Shown piece by piece: positions 44,392 through 54,000 of a stretch of DNA of 64,000 nt. The stretch's first letter is position 1; every line of letters begins with the position of its first letter. This DNA comes from Telmatospirillum sp. J64-1. GTDB lineage: Bacteria; Pseudomonadota; Alphaproteobacteria; Rhodospirillales; Magnetospirillaceae. The position numbers were made by a program, and so were the translations under genes. The DNA lies in the NCBI RefSeq assembly GCF_006980715.1, contig NZ_SBHN01000001.1, forward strand, positions 310,001 to 374,000, given 5' to 3'. The notes beneath the pieces are model-generated. The model had not been told where the DNA came from. It did no database searches and saw only the letters and a program-made list of their open reading frames with translations.

Positions 44392-44438
44392 GGGGAAACG
44401 GCCTGCTAAACCTGCTTATACCAAAGGGGATAGTAGCG

Positions 44439-45686
44439 ATGGCGGCGGGGCGAATGGAAGGCAAAAGGGTGGTGGTCGTGGTGCTGGGGGATCTGGCCCA
44501 AAGCCCCCGCATGGTGGCCCATGTCCGCTCGCTCTGCCAAGCGGGCGCCAGTGTCAGCCTAGTCGGCTATATCGCCGATGCGGCCCTGCCCGACCTGCCC
44601 GCGACAGTCGACCTGAATGCTATCGGCGGCCCGGGAACCTCGCGTTGGCGCGACCTGCCGCGCCTGGCCTATCTGCCGCTGGCCGGGCTGCGGGCCGGCA
44701 TAATGACCCTGCGCCTGCGCAGGGTGCTGCGCCGGGCCTTCCACAATGCCGACATGGCGCTGATCCAGGTGCCGCCGGCGGTGCCGGCGCTGCCGCTTGC
44801 GCTGGCCGAGGCGCGGCGGGCCGGCATCGGCGTCGTGATCGATTGGCACAACCTGTCCCATGCCATGCTCGCCCTGCGCTTGGGGCGGGACCATCGCCTG
44901 GTTGGGTTGCTGCGTCGCCTCGAAGGACATTTCGGACGTCAAGCCGCCGGCCATCTGGCGGTCACGCCGGTCCTTGCCAGCAGGCTGGAAGAGCTTTGGC
45001 AGATCGAGGGGGCGGCAATGCTTCCCGACCGGCCGGCGCGGGTCGAGGCACCGCTGGAAGGAAGCGAACGGACGGCCGCGCTGGCCCGCCTGCTGGCCGT
45101 CCTGGGCGGCGATCCCGCTTTCCGGCCCCACCGGGTCCTGGTCAGCCCGACAAGCTGGAGCCTGGATGAAGAGATGGACATGCTGCTCGATGCCCTGGGC
45201 CGACTCGGAGCGGACGGCAAACCGATCCTGTTGATCGCTACCGGCCGGGGACCGGGGCGCGAGGCCTTCCTGCGGCGGGCGGCGGTATTGCAGGGTGCCC
45301 ATCTGCATATCGTGACGGGATGGCTGAGCGAGGAGGATTTCAGGCTTTCGCTGCGCGCCGCCGATCTCGGCATCTCGTTGCACCGCTCCGCCTCCCAAGC
45401 TGATTTCCCGATGAAGATCAGCGACATGGTCGGGGCTGGCCTGCCGGTCCTGGCTCTCGACTACGGACCGGGATTGCGCGCCGGCCTGCCGCCTGCCCCG
45501 GCGGCCGAGACCTTCACCGATGCCGAAGGGCTGGCTGCCCATCTGCGGGTCCTGGGCACGGATGCCGCCCTGGCCGAGGCCCGGTCCGCCGCGAGACTTC
45601 TGGGCGGCCCCTGGAACGAGACTTGGGACCAAGCCTGGACGCGCCAGGCCCGTCCGGTCTTCACCTCCGTCATGGAGAAAGGATGA
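44439..45686 (+). CDS. ALG1-like (GT33) beta-mannosyltransferase
   Basis: The ATG at 44439 follows AAGGGGA and gives 415 residues. The sequence follows eukaryotic ALG1 along its length: VLGDLAQSPRMVAHVRSL (15-32) with LVGYI; IQVPPAVPALPLA near 109; VIDWHNLSHAMLALRLG (133-149); HLAVTPVLASRLEELW (172-187); SPTSWSLDEEMDMLLDAL (236-253); and the donor site GISLHRSASQADFPMKISDM (311-330). ALG1 adds the first mannose (beta-1,4) to chitobiosyl-PP-dolichol with GDP-Man. It overlaps the next gene by four bases. manC in the locus supplies GDP-Man. Confidence 0.88.
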   Translation: MAAGRMEGKRVVVVVLGDLAQSPRMVAHVRSLCQAGASVSLVGYIADAALPDLPATVDLNAIGGPGTSRWRDLPRLAYLPLAGLRAGIMTLRLRRVLRRAFHNADMALIQVPPAVPALPLALAEARRAGIGVVIDWHNLSHAMLALRLGRDHRLVGLLRRLEGHFGRQAAGHLAVTPVLASRLEELWQIEGAAMLPDRPARVEAPLEGSERTAALARLLAVLGGDPAFRPHRVLVSPTSWSLDEEMDMLLDALGRLGADGKPILLIATGRGPGREAFLRRAAVLQGAHLHIVTGWLSEEDFRLSLRAADLGISLHRSASQADFPMKISDMVGAGLPVLALDYGPGLRAGLPPAPAAETFTDAEGLAAHLRVLGTDAALAEARSAARLLGGPWNETWDQAWTRQARPVFTSVMEKG

Positions 45687-46843
45687 CGATGAAACAGGCC
45701 TTGCTGATCGCTCCCTCCTTCGACGGACCCGGCGGCGGAACCTGTGTCGCCGCCTGGGCCTTGCAGGGCCTGCGGGCGGAGTATCAGGTAACCTTGCTGG
45801 CGTGGGAGAAGCCGGATTTCGCCCTGATGAACGACCGTTTCGGCACCAATGTCCCCCCGGACGGTGCCGGAGTGGTGCTGGTGCCGCGCTGGCTGGGCCG
45901 CCTGCTGGATCTCATCCCGTTCCGTCTGGCCCTGCTGCGCCGGTCCATCCTGCAGAGCTTCGCCCGCCGGCTGTTGCGCGAGCGCGACTTCGATGTGGTG
46001 GCGAGCGCGGAGAACGAGATGGATGTGGGACGGCGCATGGTACAATACGTCCACTTCCCTTGGGCCGCCTATCCGCGCCCTGGACACGATCTGCGATGGT
46101 ATCACCCCAAACCCTTGGTCTGGCTCTATCGCAGCATCGTCATTGCCTTGTTCGGCGATGCGCGCAAGTCGATCCGTACCAATCTGACGCTGGTCAATTC
46201 CGCCTGGACGGGGCGGTATTATCAGGAATGGTATGATGGCGCGCCCTGCCAAGTGCTCTATCCGCCGGCACCGGTTGCCCCCTCCAACCAGGATTGGGAG
46301 GAACGGCGCGACAGCTTCATCTGCCTGGGACGTTTCGCCCCCGAGAAACGCATTCTCGAAATGATCGCGGTGCTGCGCCAGGTCCGCCGGCGCGGTTTCG
46401 ACATCACCATGGATATCTGCGGCCAGATCGGTGACGCGGCTTATTACCGCAAGGTTTGCGCGGCGGCCGAGGCCGAAGGGGAATGGGTCAGGGTTCATCT
46501 CGATCTGCCCCGCTCCGCGCTGATCGAACTGATCACCAAATGCCGTTACGGCATCCACGGCATGGTCGGCGAACATTTCGGCATCGCCATCGCCGAAATC
46601 ATCCGGCGCGGCTGCCTGTGCTTCGCCAACCGGGACGGCGGGCCGGCGGAAATCCTCGGCGACGGCCGGCTGCTGTTTGATGACGACGCCATGGCGATTG
46701 AGCGCATCTGTGCCGTATTGGCTGACCAGAATCTGCAGGACGATCTGCGCGAGAAGGTAGAACAGCAATCGAGACTATTCTCGCCAAAGAGTTTCATGTC
46801 GGGATTTTTAACCAGTTGTAAGTTTATTTCAGAAGAAAAGTAG
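45683..46843 (+). CDS. GT4 mannosyltransferase, ALG11-like
   Basis: The 386-residue GT4 protein overlaps the ALG1-like gene (ATGA). ALG11-like blocks are QYVHFPWAAYP (121-131), TLVNSAWTGRYYQEW (169-183), VLYPPAPV (191-198), CLGRFAPEKRI (214-224) and GIHGMVGEHFGIAIAEIIRRG (280-300) with the E-x7-E donor motif, then RDGGPAEIL. In eukaryotes ALG11 adds alpha-1,2 mannoses on the cytosolic side. The donor here is presumably GDP-mannose. The last ~20 residues are lower GC and diverge. Confidence 0.85.
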   Translation: MTMKQALLIAPSFDGPGGGTCVAAWALQGLRAEYQVTLLAWEKPDFALMNDRFGTNVPPDGAGVVLVPRWLGRLLDLIPFRLALLRRSILQSFARRLLRERDFDVVASAENEMDVGRRMVQYVHFPWAAYPRPGHDLRWYHPKPLVWLYRSIVIALFGDARKSIRTNLTLVNSAWTGRYYQEWYDGAPCQVLYPPAPVAPSNQDWEERRDSFICLGRFAPEKRILEMIAVLRQVRRRGFDITMDICGQIGDAAYYRKVCAAAEAEGEWVRVHLDLPRSALIELITKCRYGIHGMVGEHFGIAIAEIIRRGCLCFANRDGGPAEILGDGRLLFDDDAMAIERICAVLADQNLQDDLREKVEQQSRLFSPKSFMSGFLTSCKFISEEK

Positions 46844-46947
46844 TTTCGTCACAATCCGTCACAATTACTCCCGTTGCGCTTGGTCGAGCACCCAAATATC
46901 ATCTTTCCACTTGCCGACAGAAGGTCGGTTCGTAAGGGGGAAGTTTT

Positions 46948-49866
46948 ATGAGATTTGGATTGAGGGGGGGAGCGCCCGTCAAATACGGCGTGGCGTTCGG
47001 TGGCGCCGTGGTGTTGGCCGCAGCGATGGCGCCGGATACGGCCATGTCCCAGGCATCGCAGCCTGCCGTGTGCACGCCCTCAGGCAGCCAACTTCACTGC
47101 ACTGACGGCACCTTCGAAGGCTCTGCCAACATTGTGCGGATGCAAGGCAATGGCAGCCTGATCATGCTAGGGAATGCCAGCGTCAATAGATTGTTGATTG
47201 ATACTGGCAATGCCATCGCCACCTCCGACTTCATGGCGTCATATGTAGCAGTCTCTGCCGGGACCAACATTACCTTCGACCAGGACACGGACGGGACGTT
47301 CTCCGGCACCGTGATGAGTGGCGGAAAGCTGGTGAAGGATGGCAGCGGCGCCCTCACCCTCAGCGGGAACAACAGCTATTCCGGCGGCACCGACATCCTG
47401 AACGGGCGCCTGATCGGCAGCACCTTCAGCCTCAAGAACGATTTCGCCATCAGCGGTGGAGCCGAACTCGAATTCCACCAAAACGACGACGGCACCCATG
47501 CAGGCCAGATCACGGGCGACGGCACGCTGATCAAGAGCGGCATTGGACGCCTGCTGCTGACCGGCAACAACAGCTATTCCGGTGGAACGGCGGTTCATGA
47601 AGGCATCCTGGCTGGCGATACCAACGCGCTGAGAGGCGCTATCGCCGTCAATTCCGGCGCTGCCGTCGAATTCCACCAAAACGACGACGGTACCCATGCA
47701 GGCCAGATCACGGGCGACGGCACGCTGATCAAGAGCGGCATTGGACGCCTGCTGCTGACCGGCAACAACAGCTATTCCGGTGGAACGCAGATTCAACAAG
47801 GGATCTTGGTTGGCGATACCAACGCGCTGCAAGGCGCGATCGCCATCAATTCTGGCGCTGCCGTCGAATTCCACCAAAACGACGGCGGCACCCATACAGG
47901 CCAGATCACGGGCGACGGCACGCTGATCAAGAGCGGCACCGGGCGCCTGCTGCTCACCGGCAACAACAGCTATTCCGGCAGCACCCAAGTGGAACAGGGC
48001 ACGCTCGCCGGCGACTCCACCTCGCTGCAAGGAGTCATCGACGTTGCTTCTGGCGCCAATGTTGAATTCGCCCAGACGCAGGACGGAACGTTCAACGGCA
48101 GCCTTATGGGCAACGGCAGTCTCCTCAAGACCGGGGATGGGCTGTTGACCCTGGCCGGTAACGTCTCGTTGCTTGGCAATGTCAGCATCATGGGCGGTGA
48201 GTTGCTGACTGCCGGCCCCATGATGGCTCCCCTCAACGCCCAAATCGCCGCGGGTGCCCGATTGTCAGGTCAAGGGCAATTCGGTCAGTTGATGATCGCC
48301 GGCACCTTCGCCCCACGCGACTTTGGCGGCGTCACCGCACACAGTCTTGCGTTCATGCCTGGAGGCTTCTACGAAATCCGCGTAGACGAGACTGGGGCCA
48401 GGGATCACGTGACGGTGGCTGGCGCGGCGATTCTGAACAATGCCACGCTTCGCGTCCTTCCCCTGCCCGGCCAATACGCCAATGGCAGTGTCACGACGAC
48501 GATCCTCAGTGCCAATCAGGTGGTCGGAACCTTCGGCAACACCAGCATCGACAGCGCTACCTTCCGCGGCTCGCTCGCCTATAGCGGCCATGACGTCACC
48601 CTGACTCTCGAACAAATCCGTGCTCTTCGTGAAGCAGTGACGCGGCACTCGAACCGGGGTCCGGCGGCTGCCCTCGACGACATGTCCGAAACGGCAACGG
48701 GGGAAATGGCGGCCTTGCTCCAGGAATTGTATGCGCTTGACCAGAAGGACCTGGACCAGGCGATGCATGTCCTGTCCGGCGCCGATAGCAGCAGCACCGC
48801 CGCCATGAGCAGTGCCTCGACGGCGGCTCTGACCGGCGGCATCGCTCAGCGCATGGCCGATCTCCGCTTTGGTTCCGCTGGCGGCGGCAGCGGTAATTCG
48901 TTGCTGACCCAGTTGGCCTTCTCCGGTGGCAATAGTGCTGCGGCCCTCGACAGGCTGATGGCTCTGGGCCAGGACGGCGAGGACATCCAGCAGCAGTCAT
49001 TCCTCGGTTTGGGTTCAGGCCCTTCACAGGGCGCAAGGCCCGGACTTTGGGTGCGTGGCGTGGCGGGCTGGGGCTCGCGGGATGCCGATTCCCAATTCAG
49101 CCGCCAGACCTACGACATGCAGGGCCTGATCGTCGGCACCGATACGCAATGGAACGAAAACCTGACCCTCGGTGTGGCGTTCGGTCTGGCCAATGGCGAC
49201 AGCAAGACCTCCGACGGCTCGCTCAAGGGTTCCAATACCACCGTCTTCGCCTCGGGCTATGGTGGTTGGAGCCAGGGTGACTGGCGGATCGACGGGTCGC
49301 TCGGCCTTGCCCGTCACGATCTGGAGAGCACGCGACACATTCAGGCCGGCGGCCTCGCCCTGACGGCAAAGGGCGACCACCTGGGCTATGAAGTGATCGG
49401 CGATATCGGCACCTCCTATCGCATTGCCCTCGATCATTTCACGCTCGAACCCTTGGCCGGCCTGTCGCTGAGCCATCTGTGGGAAGAAGGCTGGACGGAA
49501 CGAGGCGCCGGGGCGGCCAACCTGCGGATGGACAGCACGACTCGCTTCAGTGCCACCAGCCGTCTTGGCGCCGGCCTGTGGCGGAGCTTCGATATCGGCT
49601 CGGGCTATACCTTTATTCCTCATGCCGAAGCCATGTGGCTGCGAGCTCTGGCAGACAGAGACGTCGACCTAGTGGCGGGCTTCGCTCAGGCGGGGAGTTC
49701 GACTTGGCAGGTCGCAGGTCGTCGCGATCCCCTCGACACGGCCATGTTTGGCCTCTCGGCAACGCTCGAAGGCAGGGACATGTCTTTCTCTGCCGGCTGG
49801 GCAGGCCGCTTCGGCGAAGACAGCACCGATCATGCGATCCGGCTGCGTGCCGGCCTGACCTGGTAA
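46948..49866 (+). CDS. Autotransporter with tandem beta-helix repeats
   Basis: The ATG at 46948 follows AAGGGGG and gives 972 residues. A signal region (core at about 14-27) leads to a passenger of autotransporter-associated repeats (LLLTGNNSYSGGT), five units of 66 residues of which the middle three are nearly identical. A linker (about 570-690) precedes the C-terminal beta-barrel (about 690-972), which ends with the aromatic AGLTW. It is inserted in the outer membrane and shows the passenger at the surface. The passenger holds about 14 N-X-S/T sequons, and it lies inside the glycosylation locus, making it a candidate acceptor. The last cysteines are near residues 42 and 51. Confidence 0.93.
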   Translation: MRFGLRGGAPVKYGVAFGGAVVLAAAMAPDTAMSQASQPAVCTPSGSQLHCTDGTFEGSANIVRMQGNGSLIMLGNASVNRLLIDTGNAIATSDFMASYVAVSAGTNITFDQDTDGTFSGTVMSGGKLVKDGSGALTLSGNNSYSGGTDILNGRLIGSTFSLKNDFAISGGAELEFHQNDDGTHAGQITGDGTLIKSGIGRLLLTGNNSYSGGTAVHEGILAGDTNALRGAIAVNSGAAVEFHQNDDGTHAGQITGDGTLIKSGIGRLLLTGNNSYSGGTQIQQGILVGDTNALQGAIAINSGAAVEFHQNDGGTHTGQITGDGTLIKSGTGRLLLTGNNSYSGSTQVEQGTLAGDSTSLQGVIDVASGANVEFAQTQDGTFNGSLMGNGSLLKTGDGLLTLAGNVSLLGNVSIMGGELLTAGPMMAPLNAQIAAGARLSGQGQFGQLMIAGTFAPRDFGGVTAHSLAFMPGGFYEIRVDETGARDHVTVAGAAILNNATLRVLPLPGQYANGSVTTTILSANQVVGTFGNTSIDSATFRGSLAYSGHDVTLTLEQIRALREAVTRHSNRGPAAALDDMSETATGEMAALLQELYALDQKDLDQAMHVLSGADSSSTAAMSSASTAALTGGIAQRMADLRFGSAGGGSGNSLLTQLAFSGGNSAAALDRLMALGQDGEDIQQQSFLGLGSGPSQGARPGLWVRGVAGWGSRDADSQFSRQTYDMQGLIVGTDTQWNENLTLGVAFGLANGDSKTSDGSLKGSNTTVFASGYGGWSQGDWRIDGSLGLARHDLESTRHIQAGGLALTAKGDHLGYEVIGDIGTSYRIALDHFTLEPLAGLSLSHLWEEGWTERGAGAANLRMDSTTRFSATSRLGAGLWRSFDIGSGYTFIPHAEAMWLRALADRDVDLVAGFAQAGSSTWQVAGRRDPLDTAMFGLSATLEGRDMSFSAGWAGRFGEDSTDHAIRLRAGLTW
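47275..48264 (+). repeat. 198-bp tandem coding repeat, five units
   Basis: Units begin at 47275, 47473, 47671, 47869 and 48067, an exact 198-bp (66-codon) period. The three central copies are almost identical in DNA, for example TTCCACCAAAACGACG at 47473, 47671 and 47869; the first and last are diverged. Each central unit encodes TLIKSG.GRLLLTGNNSYSG. The near identity implies recent expansion or gene conversion. Confidence 0.9.
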
Positions 49867-49897
49867 AACCATCTTGATCAGGTCGAGAGTCCCGGAG

Positions 49898-50515
49898 ATG
49901 CCAGCCGCCCTTGCGGTTGCCTCTCCGGGGCAGCACGAGGCGAATGGGTGGGGCAATCGGGGTGTGGCCTTGGTTGCCCTGCTCTTCCTCGCCTTGCCGC
50001 TGTTGGTGCTGGCACTGGCGATCCGTCTGGACAGCCCGGGTTCTCCCCTGTTCCTGCAGACCCGGCTGGGGCGTCACGGGCGGCCATTCCGTATTTTCAA
50101 ATTGCGAACCATGTACCGGACGGCGCAAGGCGACGTCAGGATCAGCCGGCTTGGCCGGCTGATCCGTCGCCTCGGCATCGATGAACTGCCGCAACTGATT
50201 AATGTGTTGATGGGGGATATGGCGCTCATCGGCCCCCGTCCTCTGACCCTTGAGGACAGCCGCGACTACTTGACGCATGCTTCCGAACGTTTCGCTGTGC
50301 TGCCTGGCATCACCGGCTTGGCTCAAGCCACAGGGCGCCACCTCAGTTCGCGGCAGCGCGAACGGTTAGACTGCTTCTATGTGCGCAAAAGCGGCGTCGG
50401 GATGACGCGCGTGGTTCTCTTGAGAACGCTGCGTTCCGTCCTGCGGCGCCCTGTTCACCATCCCAAGGCCGTTCTCCTAGCTGAAATGCCAGCCCACTCG
50501 GTATCGGCGGAGTAA
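49898..50515 (+). CDS. Monotopic phosphoglycosyl transferase (WcaJ/PglC family, initiating sugar transferase)
   Basis: The 205-residue protein from ATG 49898 has one N-terminal re-entrant/membrane hairpin (about 25-47) and the bacterial sugar transferase core: FRIFKLRTMYRT near 66, IRRLGIDELPQLINVLMGDM near 92 and LIGPRPLTLEDS, then LPGITGLAQATGR. The catalytic Asp-Glu pair is in IDELPQ. It moves a sugar-1-phosphate from a UDP-sugar onto undecaprenyl phosphate, the first step of glycan assembly. The ribosome site touches the ATG, so an earlier TTG (49874) is also possible. Size matches PglC-like small enzymes. Confidence 0.85.
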   Translation: MPAALAVASPGQHEANGWGNRGVALVALLFLALPLLVLALAIRLDSPGSPLFLQTRLGRHGRPFRIFKLRTMYRTAQGDVRISRLGRLIRRLGIDELPQLINVLMGDMALIGPRPLTLEDSRDYLTHASERFAVLPGITGLAQATGRHLSSRQRERLDCFYVRKSGVGMTRVVLLRTLRSVLRRPVHHPKAVLLAEMPAHSVSAE

Positions 50516-51021
50516 CAGGGAACTAGGGATCACCTACCTGAACATCTCCTGGAACGCCTCAAATTTAGTAAGTCCAACTGATCCCGGGAGGGTTCTCGGG
50601 AATTTAAGAACACACAAGAAATACCGTGTGCCTTACGGATATTGCCGCGTAAACCCACCAGGGCTCGCGGAACTGCGTGGAAGCAAGAAGATCGAAAGGT
50701 GGCCCGTGTTGATGTTCTGCCTGATGTCTTCGCTCGCCCAGAAAAACTTGGTTTCAGAACATGGACAAATGCCAGGAATGCCCCCTGTGTCGTCCATCCG
50801 ATCCTTGTCCCGTGGATTTGTCGACAGATGCGGTTCAAAGCTGCGTTGAAATCTGAGGTGGAATAATAATCGGAATAATAAATATATTTAAAATCCGGAT
50901 GGTAAAAATATACAGCAGGTATTATGCAGCTTGAAAATTTTTGAGGCGTTGGGGTATTTCCTGCAGGCCGGCCGCAATCACGTCCAGGTGCGGTTAAACC
51001 TTTTTGATTCATAGGCTGTTG
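50516..51021. other. Gene-poor, AT-richer gap
   Basis: About 500 bases without a convincing gene. Open frames on both strands (for example 50530-51012 minus) have no recognisable domain or ribosome site. The segment 50860-50945 is markedly AT-rich and may hold the promoter of the following signalling gene. Composition changes here from the high GC to the left to lower GC to the right. Confidence 0.5.
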
Positions 51022-54000
51022 ATGTCCTCTGTCCCAGCTAGCGAAGATCGCACCCGAAATGGTGGAGCCCTTGAGGTGATATCAGCCATTTTTTCTGGCT
51101 TTCGTCATCCTGTCATCGTGAAGGATGAGCACTCACGGTTTGTGCATGTAAATAGTCCGGCCTGTGCCCTGATCGGGTGTTCTGCGTCGGAAGTCATTGG
51201 ACGAACAGACCATGATTTCCTGCCGCACGACCAAGCGGATCGCATCGTCGCCATTGATCGCGAGATACTTGCAACTGGCAAAGAACGTATTTTCGAGGAA
51301 GTGATCACACCTCCTGAAGGAGGAAGCAAAACGCTCGTCACACATAAGCATTGTGTTGCTCTTCCTGGTCCTGACGGCAGCCAGAAATTTTTGATTGTGG
51401 TGATCACCGACGTAACAGAGATGAGGGAGACCGAGCGTGTCCTGCGCGAGAGTGAGGAGCATTACCGGTCGCTGATAGAACTTCATCCGCAAGTTCCATG
51501 GGTGGCTGACGCTGCTGGGGAAGTGATCGAGGTTGGTCCAACATGGTTTCATCTTACTGGATTGGAGGCCGCGGCTGCCTATGGTTCGGGATGGAAGGCG
51601 TGTATCCACCCGGATGACCTGCCAGTTGTCTGCGAGCGGTGGCAGGAGGCCGTCGCCACCGGAAAAGCATTTGACGTGGAATGCCGCCTTCGTGACGCCG
51701 AGGACAGCTATCGGTGGGTCAGAACTCGCGCCGCTGCTCGCAGGGATGAACGCGGTCGTGTTTCCAGATGGTATGGCCTGCTTGAGGATATTCACGAGCG
51801 AAGAAATGCCGAAGAGGCTTTGCGAGAAAGCGAACAACGTTTTCGCCTGATCGCAGACAGCGTTCCCGTCATGATTTGGCTCACCGATGGAAATGGCTCT
51901 ACCACCTATCTTAATCGTAGTTGGTATGAGATGACGGGGCAAAGCGAACAGCAAGCGCTAGGCCATGGGTGGCTTGAGGCCGTGCATCCGGATGACCAAG
52001 AGACGGTACTATCCAGCTTCGCTGAGGCTAGTGAATCCTGTACTGCATTGCAATTCGAGTACCGGATGCGCCGCAAGGATGGAAGTTGGGCATGGGTGAT
52101 CGATGTAGGAGAACCGCGCCTGGCGTCCGACGGCACTTTGTTAGGCTTCGCAGGTTCCGTTCTGGATATCTCTGAGCGAAGAGCCTCCGAAATGGCGCTT
52201 GAGGAAAGCGAGGCTTTTATCCGCAGTATATTCGATAGCAGCCCGGACTGCATTCGGCTCCTCGACTTGGAGGGTGAACCGCTCCTTATGAACAGGACCG
52301 GACGCGAAATGTTCGGCTTGTCGGACGAGGCAGAATTGAGTGATCTGCGATGGAATACCGTAATGGCGCCTGATGACTCCGCTAAGGCAGAGTTGGCCAT
52401 TTCGCAAGTACGATCCGGACAAACAGCGCGTTTTGAGGCGGCGGTCGTGACATATGACCGCGAGACCCGTTACATGGATGTAATAGCCGCGCCGATTATC
52501 GGCAAAGATGGAAAGCCGGTACGAATCCTCACGATGTGGCGCGATATTACGGATGCCAAGTCAGCTCGTGATGCAACGGAAGAAGCCCGCCGCGACGCCG
52601 AGAAGGCCGCAAATAAACTTGCCTCCGTTCTCGAAAGCACGATGGACTGTGTCGTCGCAGTCAATCATGATTGGCATTTGACTTATATAAATTCCAATGC
52701 AAAGAGATTGCTTGGTCTTGGAGATGACGCAATAGGCAAAGAGCTCTGGTCGATATATCCGGAAGAAGAGAACGGTGTATTTGGTGCGCAATACAAGAAA
52801 GCGCTAACATCGAAAGCGCCGGTGACGTTCGAGGAATATCTTTCAATACATGAATTATGGCTAGAGGTGCATGCATCTCCCACTGAGGAGGGATTGTCGA
52901 TATTTTTCCGGGATACGTCCGAGCGCCGACGAGCGGAGCAAGAGCGTTCCCAGGCACAAACCCAAATCTTCCATATGTCTCGTCACGACGCTTTAACAAA
53001 TCTGCCGAACCGCTTGCTGTTTCATGAGCGGCTCGAGCGCGACTTGGCGAAGCTCGGACTCGGTGCGCGCGTTGCGGTGTTGACCTTGGATCTTGATGGT
53101 TTCAAACCTGTCAACGATACATACGGACATCCGACCGGAGATGCGCTGTTGCGCCAGGTTGCGGATCGGCTGCGATCTTCTGTCCGCGAGGGAGATACCG
53201 TTGCGCGGATCGGTGGTGACGAGTTCGTTGTCATTCAGTCGATGGTCCGGCGAATGGATGATGCCGATGAACTTGCTAAGCGCATCATCGAGAATTTGCG
53301 GGAACCCTTCGATGTGGAGGGATTGTCCATCAGCATCGGAACCAGTGTCGGAATCGCATTTGCACCAGAAGCCGGGACCACTGTAGAGAATTTGGTTCGG
53401 GCGTCTGACGTCGCTCTTTACCGCGCCAAAGCGGATGGTGGGGGAACCTTCCGACGATTTGCATCTGGAATGGATGCCCACTTGCAGGCCCGACAGGAGC
53501 TTAAGATTGCGCTGAGGAGCGCAATCACCCACAACGAGCTGGAACTGTTCTTTCAGCCGCTTGTTGAACTGTCCTCCAATAAGGTAAGGACATGCGAGGC
53601 CCTGGTACGCTGGCGCCATTCAAAAAAGGGCATGATATCGCCCGCCGACTTTATCCCATTGGCAGAAGAAAGCGGGCTCATCATTCCGATTGGCGAATGG
53701 GTTTTGCAGAAAGCCTGCAAAGAGGCCTCCGCTTGGCCTGATGATGTTGCTGTTGCTGTCAATCTTTCGCCATTGCAGTTCAAAGACGGCAATCTTGTGC
53801 AAATAGTAGCTGATGCACTCGAAGCGTCGGACTTTTCTCCTTCCCGCCTTCAGCTTGAGATCACGGAATCTGTCATGCTGGACGAGAATGACGCAAATTT
53901 GTGGATTCTGCAGGAACTCCGGGCCTTAGGTGTGAAGATCGCCATGGATGACTTTGGTACCGGCTATTCCTCACTTGGCTATCTGCGGAGCTTTCCCTTT

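Noticed and set aside
47275-48264. Possible CRISPR-like array
   Set aside because: The 198-bp repeats are contiguous, have no spacers and are in-frame coding for beta-helix units.
50530-51012. 160-residue open frame on the minus strand in the gap
   Set aside because: No domain, no ribosome site, odd composition; it probably arises by chance.
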